This document shows, in pieces, positions 1 to 7,499 of a stretch of DNA of 19,465 nucleotides. The position numbers were made by a program, and so were the translations under genes. How positions within the stretch are numbered: position 1 is the stretch's first letter; every line of letters starts with the position of its first letter. Below the pieces are notes generated by a model. The model was not told where the DNA came from, made no database searches, and was given only the letters and a program-made list of their open reading frames with translations. Origin of the DNA: DATKDP01 sp035546335 (GTDB lineage Bacteria; Acidobacteriota; Thermoanaerobaculia; Gp7-AA8); contig DATKDP010000108.1 in NCBI GenBank assembly GCA_035546335.1, positions 1 through 19,465 on the forward strand, written 5' to 3'.

Positions 1-171
1 ACTCTGTCAATAGAAAATTGATAAACTAATAGGGTAATACACATTCGGCGAACAGTCAGTCCTGCCTATCTTCTTGGGATGGATATGTTTCGCCGGAGCC
101 GGCGTTCAGGAACCGGGGCCTATCCAGTAAACTACCGCTAGCCTCCAGCCTCCAGCCCCTCGCGCCCCCCG

Positions 172-1293
172 CTACTCCCGCCAGCGCGCGCGATACCCGC
201 GCACATCGACATGGGTGAAGGGTCCATGGCCGCAGCAGGCCTTGTAGATCCCGACGCCGCCGACGAGCGCAGGATACTTCCGCTCGACCCGTTCGGCGGC
301 CTGGGCGATCACCTCGGCATCTCGCGTATCCGTGCGCCCGTCGCCGTTCAGATCGTCCATCCAACCATTGCGATCGTTGTCGACGAAGATGTCCGCAGCG
401 TCGCCGTACATGTGACGGCTGAGACTGGCCCGGCCGGCGACATTGCCTCCTGCGCGGTTGTACGTCGGTGTGCGGAATCCGCTCATCACCGCGACGTGCT
501 CGATTCGATGCCCTTGCGCCTTCAGGTCCTGAATGACGAGCTCGAGCTTGTCGAGCAGTTTCGGATCGAGAATAAGGTACTTAGGCCAGACATCGGCCTG
601 TCCCTTCGTCAGAAAATCGCCCAGGCGAAAGTGTTCGGAAACAGGCGTCGAGCGATTCTCCGGAGTCACCTCGACGAAACCCACCGGCGGAGCATAGCGA
701 TCGCCGCGGTCGGTCGCGCTCCCTTCGAACGGCCAGACACCGATATGGTAGCGTCCGATTCGCCCTTCGTTGCGTGCGCTGATCGGCACGAGCGTGACGA
801 GTCGCAGATCAGCGATTGCGCGTCGGGCCTGTTCGATCTGGACGGCGATGCGATAGATCCCGGGACGCTCCGGAGCGCTGAAGTCGGGAGAGTAGACCGC
901 CTCCCCTGTTTCCGCTTCGAACTGGGCGACCGCGCGGGCGTCGATCTTTCCCTCCAGGAGCCGCTCTCCCGGCGTGCGGAAGGCGGTATGAACGGCTCCA
1001 CTGTAGCCGCGAAGCGGGTCGGCGAACGCGAGCATCGCGTCGGTGATGAACGCAGACGAAGTGGCACGAGGATCGAGCAGAGCCGAGCTGATGGTGCGGC
1101 TGACAGGAGCCACCGGGGGCGTCATTTGCGAAGGCCTGTCGTGAACATCGAGGACCGCAACCGACCAGCCGCCCACCATCAGAACGACGAGCAACCGCAC
1201 GGCCCAGTCGAAGACTCTCTCCTGGAGCGGTGTCAGGCCGGGGGACGACCATCGCCGCCGCCGGAACGGCGGAAGCAATACCGAGTCGTTCAC
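172..1293 (-). CDS. Membrane-anchored M15-type (VanY/YcbK-like) peptidase with EF-hand-like insert
   Basis: This 373-aa protein has a cytoplasmic basic N-terminus, one membrane segment at about residues 28-50, a middle region of unknown fold and a C-terminal M15-type peptidase domain. The zinc-site pattern of the D-Ala-D-Ala carboxypeptidase / DUF882 clan is visible: SRHMYGDAAD at 292-301 supplies His294 and Asp301, and THVDVRG supplies His361. By family knowledge such enzymes cut peptide crosslinks of peptidoglycan on the outer face of the inner membrane; the exact substrate is not readable. Between the two zinc motifs lies an acidic loop, residues 305-325, whose DLNGDGRTDTRD segment matches a dockerin-type calcium-binding EF-hand loop. 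The start is GTG, 28 nt after the stop of the upstream VWA gene on the same strand, so the two are probably cotranscribed. No strong Shine-Dalgarno is seen, so the exact start is uncertain. Confidence 0.8.
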   Translation of the reverse strand: MNDSVLLPPFRRRRWSSPGLTPLQERVFDWAVRLLVVLMVGGWSVAVLDVHDRPSQMTPPVAPVSRTISSALLDPRATSSAFITDAMLAFADPLRGYSGAVHTAFRTPGERLLEGKIDARAVAQFEAETGEAVYSPDFSAPERPGIYRIAVQIEQARRAIADLRLVTLVPISARNEGRIGRYHIGVWPFEGSATDRGDRYAPPVGFVEVTPENRSTPVSEHFRLGDFLTKGQADVWPKYLILDPKLLDKLELVIQDLKAQGHRIEHVAVMSGFRTPTYNRAGGNVAGRASLSRHMYGDAADIFVDNDRNGWMDDLNGDGRTDTRDAEVIAQAAERVERKYPALVGGVGIYKACCGHGPFTHVDVRGYRARWRE

Positions 1294-1321
1294 TCCGGTG
1301 TCGAGTTCACAAGACGTGCCG

Positions 1322-2725
1322 TCAGGGAAAATAACCCCTCGGAATCCGGAGGGTGAGCCCGCGACGCGATGACGAGAGCGAAAGGGAATGCCACCGATCG
1401 ACCGCAGTCGCTTCGCTTCGGAAGACGATCAGATACTGATCCTTCAGCTCCTCCGCGACGGCCCGGTAGATCCGCGGCAACTCCTCGGGCCGGCGCAGGA
1501 TGAAGTACGTGGCCCCCGAATCGCGCGCGATCGCAGCGAAGCGCTGCGCCTGAACGCCGCCGATTCCGAAGCGGATCGCGCGCGCCAGAAGCGAGTTCTG
1601 AACGACAGGATAGACGGGCACGCCGGAGTAGCGCGCGTAATGGACGACGTGATCGAGCTCGAAATGGCCTCCCTGGTTCACCCCATCGGTGAGGACCACG
1701 AGAGCGCGCCGCCCGTCGTGCTTCTGCAATTCGAAGAGCATCTCGATCACCGCATCGTAGAGATGCGTCTGCCCCCGGGCCCGCAGCCGCTCGACGGCGC
1801 GCTCGACTCCTTCCATTTCGGAGGTGAAGCCGGTCAGCCAGTACGTTCCCTGGGCGAAGCCGACGACGGCGATTTTCTGATTCGGACCGCTGAGCCGCCG
1901 GGCGAACTCCTTCGCTGCGTCCTTCACGATCGGAAGCTCGCGCAGCATGCTCTCGGACGAATCGATCAGCAGCACGACATGAAGCGGCAGCTCGCCGGCG
2001 TGAAGGACGTTCTCGATGGGGCGTTCAACGCCGTTGTCCAGCAGGCGCAGCTCCTCGCGCCGCACGGGCTTCACGGAAGCGGCGCCCGAAATCGAAAGAG
2101 GAATCTGCTGCACTGCGACTTCGATCTCGGCTCGCGGCGTCGTTCCCCAGAAATGGACGCCATGCGCCTCGGCGCCATCGGCCGTCCGCGCGGTCGCGGT
2201 TGCGTAGAGCGGATCGCCGAACGCCGCGGCATCGAACCGCGCCTCGAACGGCGGATCCGCGTCGTGTCCGATGCTGCGGTCGCCGACGAAGAAGTCGACG
2301 CCGGAGAGCTCTGTTCCCGCTGGCGCCATCACCGTGGCCGAGAGCGTGGCGAGCCCCTCGCCGGGCAGAACCGGGGGGCCATGAAGCAGCACGCGAAACG
2401 GAGGACGAGGATCGTTGACCGTCATCTGATCCTCACCGGCGATCGCGCCGGTAACGTCATAGCCGACGGCGCGGATCCGCAGGCGGCGGATGTACTTTCC
2501 GACGGGAACCTCGAAGACGACCGAGCGGCCGCGTTGCTCTCCGAAGGGCACACCGTTGATCGACAGCTCCACGCGATCGATGGACTCGCCGGCCGTGACC
2601 GGAACGATCAGCGTTCCGTGCACCAGACCTTCCCGTTTCTGCGTGATCCGAACCAGCGACTCGGCGGCGGCAGGGAGCGATGAAAAAATGAGGAGCAGGA
2701 AGAGCGTCGCGGGAACAATTCGCAT
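1322..2725 (-). CDS. Secreted von Willebrand factor A (VWFA) domain protein, acidobacterial type
   Basis: This 467-aa protein begins with a clear signal peptide (about residues 1-22, ending LPAAAES) and is expected in the periplasm or outside the cell. Residues ~25-200 look like two beta-rich Ig-like segments. They are followed by a VWA domain from about 245 with a complete metal-ion-dependent adhesion site: DSSES at 255-259, Thr320 in the GQTHLYDA stretch and Asp347 in TDG. This layout matches the VWFA-related domain proteins that are expanded in Acidobacteriota. Such domains bind protein ligands through a divalent metal; the partner here is unknown. It is first in a minus-strand pair with the membrane peptidase at 172-1293, which suggests a shared envelope role. 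The ATG directly precedes the signal peptide, so the start is well supported. Confidence 0.85.
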   Translation of the reverse strand: MRIVPATLFLLLIFSSLPAAAESLVRITQKREGLVHGTLIVPVTAGESIDRVELSINGVPFGEQRGRSVVFEVPVGKYIRRLRIRAVGYDVTGAIAGEDQMTVNDPRPPFRVLLHGPPVLPGEGLATLSATVMAPAGTELSGVDFFVGDRSIGHDADPPFEARFDAAAFGDPLYATATARTADGAEAHGVHFWGTTPRAEIEVAVQQIPLSISGAASVKPVRREELRLLDNGVERPIENVLHAGELPLHVVLLIDSSESMLRELPIVKDAAKEFARRLSGPNQKIAVVGFAQGTYWLTGFTSEMEGVERAVERLRARGQTHLYDAVIEMLFELQKHDGRRALVVLTDGVNQGGHFELDHVVHYARYSGVPVYPVVQNSLLARAIRFGIGGVQAQRFAAIARDSGATYFILRRPEELPRIYRAVAEELKDQYLIVFRSEATAVDRWHSLSLSSSRRGLTLRIPRGYFP

Positions 2726-2842
2726 CGCGACGAAGAACAGAGGGGAGACGGACGAAATGCCGATCGCTGCTCTCAGCGCCTGCCGTCATCCTGAGGGGCG
2801 TGGCAATGTTTGTGGGACACGTCTCGCGCAAGACCGTCCGAT

Positions 2843-3176
2843 TCTCGTAGGGGCGAAGCATTTGCGCGCCGGCCGCGGCGACAGGCTCGCATGAGGGCAA
2901 CGCAGCGCAATAGCTTCGCCCGGGTGCTTGCGAGACCGTGACATTCGCGCCGGCGCTTGCTCGCCGCCCTCCCACCCAGGGCGGGCGCGGGACGCCCGCT
3001 CGCCCCGAGGGGTTGGTCTGATCATGGCAAGCACCCGGACGAAGCTATTGCGCTGCGTTACGGTATGGCAAGCCCGCTGCTCTGTCCCTCGCGCAAATGC
3101 TTCGTCCCTACGAGGGGCGGCGACCGATGGCAAGCCCGCTGCTCTGTCCCTCGCGCAAATGCTTCGCCTCTACGAG
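2843..3176. repeat. Dispersed palindromic repeat, copy 1 (most complete, A-B-C-B'-A'-A')
   Basis: The layout is modular. Arm A (2843-2870) contains TAGGGGCGAAGCATTTGC. Arm B (2899-2937) contains GCGCAATAGCTTCG and GGGTGCTTGC. A GC-rich centre C (2949-3022) carries the hairpin GCGGGCG-CGGGA-CGCCCGC. Then B returns inverted (3024-3059) and A returns inverted twice (3065-3114 and 3127-3176). The B arms pair with only one mismatch over the central 30 nt. The two A' units are direct repeats with a 62-nt period. Related copies are at 4219-4413 and 6953-7170. No ORF crossing it looks real. It fills nearly all of the gap between the VWA gene start and the polymerase gene. Confidence 0.9.
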
Positions 3177-3197
3177 AAACCTTCGAACGCCGAATGA

Positions 3198-4205
3198 GTG
3201 ACGCGCGTGAACGCTGTACCATTGGAACCGATGCCCCGACCGATGCCGTCGATCGAGATTCCCGACCAGACCGAGATCACCCTGAAGTTCGGCGACAAGC
3301 TCGTCAAATTGACGAACCTCCGGAAGACCTTCTGGAAGAAACTGAAGCTGACCAAGCGTGACCTTCTCCAGCACTACGCCGATGTCGCTCCCTGGCTGGT
3401 CCCGCACCTCGTCGATCGCGCCATGGTCATGAAGCGCTACCCGAACGGCGCTGAGGGAGAGTTCTTCTACATGAAGCGGATCCCGAATCCGCATCCCGAG
3501 TGGATCGAGATCTGTACGATCGATCACAGCTCGGGAAATGTCATCGATTTCCCGATGGCCCAGGACCTCCCCTCCCTCCTGTGGCTGATCAACCTCGGTT
3601 GCATCGACCTCAACCCGTGGTATGCGCGGTGTGACGATATCGATCGTCCCGACTTCCTTCATTTCGACCTCGACCCGGGTCCCGGCGCCGGCTTCCCCAG
3701 AGTACGCGACGCGGCCCTGCGGCTAAAGGAGATCCTCGACGCTCTCGGAATACCGGCCTGGGCCAAGACGACCGGCTCACGCGGCATGCACATCTACGTT
3801 CCGATCGTGCGGGGACCGATCCAGAAACATGTCTGGCGCTTCGCCAAGGCAATCGCCCTCGAGCTCGAAGAGCGCAATCCGGCGATCATCACCGCGGAGT
3901 ATCGGAAAGCGAAACGGCCGCATGGAACGGTCAATGTCGACTACAACCAGAATGCATGGGGACGAACGCTCGCATCGATCTACTCCGTTCGGCCGACGCC
4001 GCTGGCGACCGTTTCGATGCCGGTCACATGGGAGGAGATTCAAGCAGGGGTGAAGATCGAGGACTTTCATCTCGGGAACGCGGTCGACCGGCTGCGCGAG
4101 CGAGGCGACCTCTGGAAGCCCATTCTGGGACGGAAACGTTTCGACCTCTCGCGATTGCTCGCACCTCCCGCAAAAGCCGCTCGCGCCCCGGCGAAGAGTA
4201 AATGA
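3198..4205 (+). CDS. Stand-alone LigD-type polymerase/primase domain protein (archaeo-eukaryotic primase superfamily)
   Basis: The 335-aa product matches the polymerase (PolDom) part of bacterial LigD, which fills gaps with NTPs during non-homologous end joining. All three primase-superfamily motifs are seen: DLDPG at 157-161 (Asp157 and Asp159 bind metal), TGSRGMH at 192-198 (Ser194, His198) and NVDYNQN at 246-252 (Asp248). The length equals one PolDom plus a short Ala/Lys-rich tail; there is no ligase or phosphoesterase domain and no Ku or ligase gene in the window. The gene lies alone between two copies of the palindromic repeat. The listed start is GTG at 3198; ATG at 3231 or 3243 are alternatives, and GGAA just ahead of 3231 gives that one some support. 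The family assignment is firm; a repair role is inferred from the family. Confidence 0.88.
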   Translation: MTRVNAVPLEPMPRPMPSIEIPDQTEITLKFGDKLVKLTNLRKTFWKKLKLTKRDLLQHYADVAPWLVPHLVDRAMVMKRYPNGAEGEFFYMKRIPNPHPEWIEICTIDHSSGNVIDFPMAQDLPSLLWLINLGCIDLNPWYARCDDIDRPDFLHFDLDPGPGAGFPRVRDAALRLKEILDALGIPAWAKTTGSRGMHIYVPIVRGPIQKHVWRFAKAIALELEERNPAIITAEYRKAKRPHGTVNVDYNQNAWGRTLASIYSVRPTPLATVSMPVTWEEIQAGVKIEDFHLGNAVDRLRERGDLWKPILGRKRFDLSRLLAPPAKAARAPAKSK

Positions 4206-4218
4206 CCCGGCGACACGC

Positions 4219-4413
4219 GTCGGCGCTTGCGCGCCGCCCTCCCACCCGGGGCGGGCGCGGGACGCCCGCTCTCCCCGCGGGGTTGGTCCGAGCATGGCAA
4301 GCACCCGGACGAAGCTATTGCGCTGCGTTGCGGCGTCGCAAGCCCTCAGCTCTCTCCCTCGCGCAAATGCTTCGTCCCTACGAGGGCTCGCGCAAAATGC
4401 TTCGTCCCTACGA
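4219..4413. repeat. Dispersed palindromic repeat, copy 2 (partial, C-B'-A'-a')
   Basis: This copy starts 14 nt after the polymerase stop codon with the GC-rich centre (hairpin GCGGGCG/CGCCCGC at 4251-4269). It continues with the inverted B arm (about 4294-4330), one inverted A arm (4338-4385) and a shortened second A arm (4387-4413). The left A and B arms of copy 1 are missing. Its right edge overlaps the 3' end of the minus-strand gene 4408-5031 and supplies that gene's TAG stop. Confidence 0.88.
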
Positions 4414-5031
4414 CGACCGATGGCGGGGAGCATCGAGGGTCGCATAGGCGAGCTCTTCTCCGCTCGCCGCGGCACGCAGCATCAGCGAGCCACGGCTCAT
4501 GTCGCCGAGTCCGGCGAACGAGCGGGGAAAGAGCAGCCGATCACCGAGAATGGGACGGAGGACATCGACGTACTTGCCCGTGGCGACGCTGCCGAGAAGG
4601 ACGACGTGCGTGGAGGGGGCGAGGCGCGCGTAGAGTGCGCCCGCTGCGGCCTCGAGCGGTCGGCGGTAGGCTCGGCTCGCGAGATCGACAGCCGTCCGGC
4701 GCAGCGTGCGCATCCTGACCCGGTCGATTCTCCAATCCGGCGGAACGAGGCCGAAGCCGGGTGCGATGATGTAGACGGCGGAGTCTTCGAGCTCGGGTGC
4801 CCAGGCGAATCTGCGGGCGTAGGCGATCTTGCCTCGGAAGTAGAGTGCGCTCATGAAGGAGAACGCCTGATCGATCGCCACGCCGTCGGGAGAGCGATAG
4901 AGCGTCGCCGCCTCGAACGATGCTCGCGGTGAGAGGAGCTGTTTCGCGCGAGCCCCCGACAGGTTCGCCGGGGAGAGGAGAAAGACCTTTTCCGACGGAT
5001 TGACTTCGGACGATGGGAGCGAGCCGGTCAT
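4408..5031 (-). CDS. Conserved-looking hypothetical protein, partner of the GCS-like gene
   Basis: I do not recognise a named domain in this 207-aa protein. It has no signal peptide or membrane helix. It reads like a folded cytosolic alpha/beta protein, with stretches such as VFLLSPANLSGARAKQLL near the N-terminus, FMSALYFRGKIAYARRFA in the middle, VVLLGSVATGKYVDVL and a C-terminal FPRSFAGLGDMSRGSLMLR. VLLGSVATGKY resembles a glycine-rich phosphate loop but does not fit a Walker A motif. It starts 28 nt after the stop of the GCS-like gene on the same strand, so joint transcription and function are likely. Its last codons run into a repeat copy, whose CGTAGGG sequence provides the TAG stop, so the original C-terminus may have been altered. 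The ATG at 5031 is the first plausible start. Confidence 0.7.
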   Translation of the reverse strand: MTGSLPSSEVNPSEKVFLLSPANLSGARAKQLLSPRASFEAATLYRSPDGVAIDQAFSFMSALYFRGKIAYARRFAWAPELEDSAVYIIAPGFGLVPPDWRIDRVRMRTLRRTAVDLASRAYRRPLEAAAGALYARLAPSTHVVLLGSVATGKYVDVLRPILGDRLLFPRSFAGLGDMSRGSLMLRAAASGEELAYATLDAPRHRSS

Positions 5032-5059
5032 CGATCAGCGACATCGTGGCCGCCGGCCG

Positions 5060-6685
5060 TCACCGCTTCCAGTCGTTCATCTTGCGGAGCAGTTGATCGA
5101 TCGTCAGCAGACGCTCGGCACCATCAGAGTCACGTCGAAAAATCGCGTGGTACCACCCTTTCATTCCCACAGGCGTCCAGCTCTCGCGGCCGATGCGCAG
5201 CCGTGCTCCTGAAACGAGCTTGAGGAACACCTGTTCGTACGCCGATCGAGTCAGACGACGATCAGGAAACAAGATCGAGACCGTACGGGCTCGCCGCTCC
5301 CGTCGCCGCCGTTCGGGAAAGATGGGGCGTGCCAACCGTCTGCGGTCGAGATAATCGACCGAGCGCCCAGGCAGGAGCGAGCCCGTATCGCTCATTCGAC
5401 GCGCTCGCTTTTTTCTGCGAGGAGCGGCGGTTTTCCGGCGCGGCCGCGGTGGCGCCGGCGGCTCGAACAGCAGAGAGGACGACTTTGTCGAATCGGCGTC
5501 GACCCGGCGCAGATGGGCACTGCGGCGGCGATGCGGGCGATCGGCAAGATCGGTTAGAAATCGCGTGCGCTCCCGCTCGCGATTCTCGAGGTACTCTCCG
5601 AAGCTTCCACCCCCCCAGGAGGCGTTGCGGGCTTCGATCAGCTGCAGTTCACTCTGCCGGCTCTTGAGCTCGGAGAGCACCGAGCCCCAACGGCACAGGC
5701 GGCCGACGTCCTCGTACGCGGCAGGGCGATCGAGCAGCTCGAGCATCGAAGGAGCGCGCCCCTCGAGCAATGCGAACAGAAGGCGGAAACTGAAGGGATC
5801 GGCGATGCGGCGGATCGAGGTCCGAAAGTGCGAGGCGACCTCGAGGCCCATCTGCCGCAGCGACAGCAAGCGCCCATCACGCGATCTCCAGATCACGGCG
5901 TCGATGTCACAAGCGAAGGGGCTCTGCGGAAAGTGGAAATCTCTCGTCAGCCATCCCTTGCGCGTCGTGTGCTTTCCGGGCGTCACACCGGTCACCGTCG
6001 GGATATTCAGCTCCCGAAGATGGGAGAGACGATAGCTCGGCCAGGCCATGACCGCGCGCGTGATTCCGACGATGAGAACGGCCGCGGCGATCATCAGCCC
6101 GGGGTCGGGCGTGAAGTCGACGGTGATCTCGATGCGGTTGCCGCGGGGACGGACACCCACTCCGGTCGATCGCCGATTCGTGGCGACGAGGGCGACCGGA
6201 ACCGGAAGAATGTAAGCGAGCAGAAGTGCCAGGCGTTTCAGATTCCTCGATGAGCTCTGCTCGGAACGGGGGATTTCGTACGACACGTTGTAGTGGGCGC
6301 TGTACCCCTTGAGCCGCACATGGTGACCGGAACGGTGCTCCCATTCGGTCAACTGATTGCGAACGAACCCGATCTGTTCCCACAGGCTGCGCACGGCGCG
6401 GGAGGCGCACCCCGATTCGATCTCGATCACAGGGGTCACGACCTCGATGACGCCTCGATCGAAGTAGACAGCGCCTCCGGTCGGGAGCTGCGACGACTTC
6501 TTCGTCCTCCGCAGCATCGGTACTTCGATGAATGCGCTCGGATGCTTCCAGTACCCTTCCGGGTTGATCTCGCTCTCATCGAGGAAGACGTTGAACTCCG
6601 CTTCCATTCCGACCGCCGGCATCTTCAGCCACGTTCGTTGCGGAATCCGCTCGTCGCCAAGTTCACGCTTCAGATCTGTCGGCAT
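5060..6685 (-). CDS. Glutamate-cysteine-ligase-fold / amidoligase-like protein
   Basis: The 541-aa product has N-terminal features of the GCS/amidoligase superfamily, ATP-dependent enzymes that join a carboxylate to an amine. GMEAEF at 26-31 has the paired acidic residues of the metal/ATP site. FDRGVIEVVTPVIE at 75-88 resembles the acidic 'EivsPP' strand, SGHHVRLKGYSAHYNV at 119-134 resembles the His motif, and RPRGNRIEITVDF at 179-191 supplies Arg and Glu. A Pro/Arg/Lys-rich low-complexity linker at roughly 390-430 separates a C-terminal ~110-residue segment that I do not recognise. The reading frame stays open far upstream (to 7753), but that extension runs through a repeat copy and antisense to comEA, so ATG 6685 is chosen; ATG 6622 is an alternative. 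The 28-nt gap to the next gene suggests an operon. Family membership is moderate confidence and the substrate is unknown. Confidence 0.6.
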   Translation of the reverse strand: MPTDLKRELGDERIPQRTWLKMPAVGMEAEFNVFLDESEINPEGYWKHPSAFIEVPMLRRTKKSSQLPTGGAVYFDRGVIEVVTPVIEIESGCASRAVRSLWEQIGFVRNQLTEWEHRSGHHVRLKGYSAHYNVSYEIPRSEQSSSRNLKRLALLLAYILPVPVALVATNRRSTGVGVRPRGNRIEITVDFTPDPGLMIAAAVLIVGITRAVMAWPSYRLSHLRELNIPTVTGVTPGKHTTRKGWLTRDFHFPQSPFACDIDAVIWRSRDGRLLSLRQMGLEVASHFRTSIRRIADPFSFRLLFALLEGRAPSMLELLDRPAAYEDVGRLCRWGSVLSELKSRQSELQLIEARNASWGGGSFGEYLENRERERTRFLTDLADRPHRRRSAHLRRVDADSTKSSSLLFEPPAPPRPRRKTAAPRRKKRARRMSDTGSLLPGRSVDYLDRRRLARPIFPERRRRERRARTVSILFPDRRLTRSAYEQVFLKLVSGARLRIGRESWTPVGMKGWYHAIFRRDSDGAERLLTIDQLLRKMNDWKR

Positions 6686-6687
6686 CG

Positions 6688-6873
6688 TCAATCCGGCATC
6701 GCCGCGCCGGCACGCCGGCAACCTCCGACGGCCTCGCGCGGGCCTTTCTGCTGCTCTTCGGTCTCGATCGGCTCGTATGGCATTCCGGTGGTGGAACACC
6801 AGACACTGCTGCAAACGGCGGGCCTGACGGCCGAACAATCTCCGCCTTCTGCAGCCGCCTGCGTCACTTCCAT
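6688..6873 (-). CDS. Possible small Cys-containing ORF ahead of the GCS-like gene
   Basis: A 61-codon frame ends with TGA two nt before the ATG of the GCS-like gene, a spacing that would suit translational coupling. The product contains five cysteines, three of them in the stretch VCSSVWCSTTG and just before it. A polar part with MPYEPIETEEQQK follows. There is no recognisable domain and only a poor ribosome-binding site (AGGG, 3 nt away). It lies outside the repeat copy. It may be a real short gene or chance open frame in high-GC DNA. Confidence 0.25.
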   Translation of the reverse strand: MEVTQAAAEGGDCSAVRPAVCSSVWCSTTGMPYEPIETEEQQKGPREAVGGCRRAGAAMPD

Positions 6874-6952
6874 GCGCCCTGGTGCTGGGCGAAATGGTGC
6901 GGATGGTCGAGAAGTTTCTGGCGATGGCACGATCGCCGAAATCCGCCGGCTT

Positions 6953-7170
6953 TCTCGTAGGGGCGAAGCATTTGCGCGAGGGCCGCGGCAGCAGGCTCGC
7001 GGGACTGGAGCGAAGCGCAATAGCTTCGCCCGGGTGCTTGCGAGACGGTGACATTCCCGTCGGCGCTTGCGCGCCGCCCTCCCGCCCGGGGCGGGCGCGG
7101 GACGCCCGCTCTCCCCGCGTGGTTGGTCTGTGCATCGCAAGCACCCGGACGAAGCTATTGCGCTGCCTTG
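6953..7170. repeat. Dispersed palindromic repeat, copy 3 (A-B-C-B')
   Basis: This copy contains arm A (6953-6980, TAGGGGCGAAGCATTTGC), arm B (7009-7051), the GC-rich centre with the same hairpin (about 7059-7128) and the inverted B arm (7132-7168). The terminal A' arm seen in copies 1 and 2 is missing. It lies in the gap between the start of the GCS-like gene and comEA. Bases 7171-7360 after it show nothing I can name. Confidence 0.87.
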
Positions 7171-7370
7171 CAATCCCTCGAGGCTCGAGACTCGGGGGCG
7201 CCACGCGACCTCGCCTCGCGCAGCCGCCGGCCACGCAGTCTTGCCTCTCCGCATGAGAAGCAAATTTTCTTGACGCGGCGCCTTCGTCTCCAGCCACGCC
7301 GATCTCCTTTCGTCTCTGTGCTTTGACTCTCATACGGCATCTCGGTCGCCAGCTTGAACTCTGCTTCCGG

Positions 7371-7400
7371 CGAAAGGAGGTGGTGATCGAGAGTCGATAA
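7371..7400 (+). promoter_or_regulatory. Orphan extended Shine-Dalgarno in the comEA leader
   Basis: The sequence GAAAGGAGGTG followed by GTGATC is almost the full complement of the 3' tail of 16S rRNA, with a GTG inserted. No long ORF starts here. A GTG directly behind it opens a five-codon frame ending in TAA at 7398-7400, but the 2-nt spacing is too short for normal initiation. It is about 100 nt upstream of the true comEA ribosome-binding site (AAAGGAGG, 7484-7491), so it could act on translation of the leader. Confidence 0.4.
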
Positions 7401-7499
7401 AAAAAGGAAGAACAGGCCAGTGTGGCAACCAGCAAACCAGGCAGTACAACGTAGTCGAGACTCAATCGAACAACAACGAAAGAAAAGGAGGAACAGACC

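Noticed and set aside
1..50. AT-rich start of the window as a promoter or attachment site
   Set aside because: A weak TCAAT/ATTGA inverted repeat and a TTGACA on the minus strand are visible, but the sequence ends before a partner hexamer or gene could be seen.
2843..7170. CRISPR array
   Set aside because: The repeats are long, palindromic, unevenly spaced and differently truncated, without regular spacers or cas genes.
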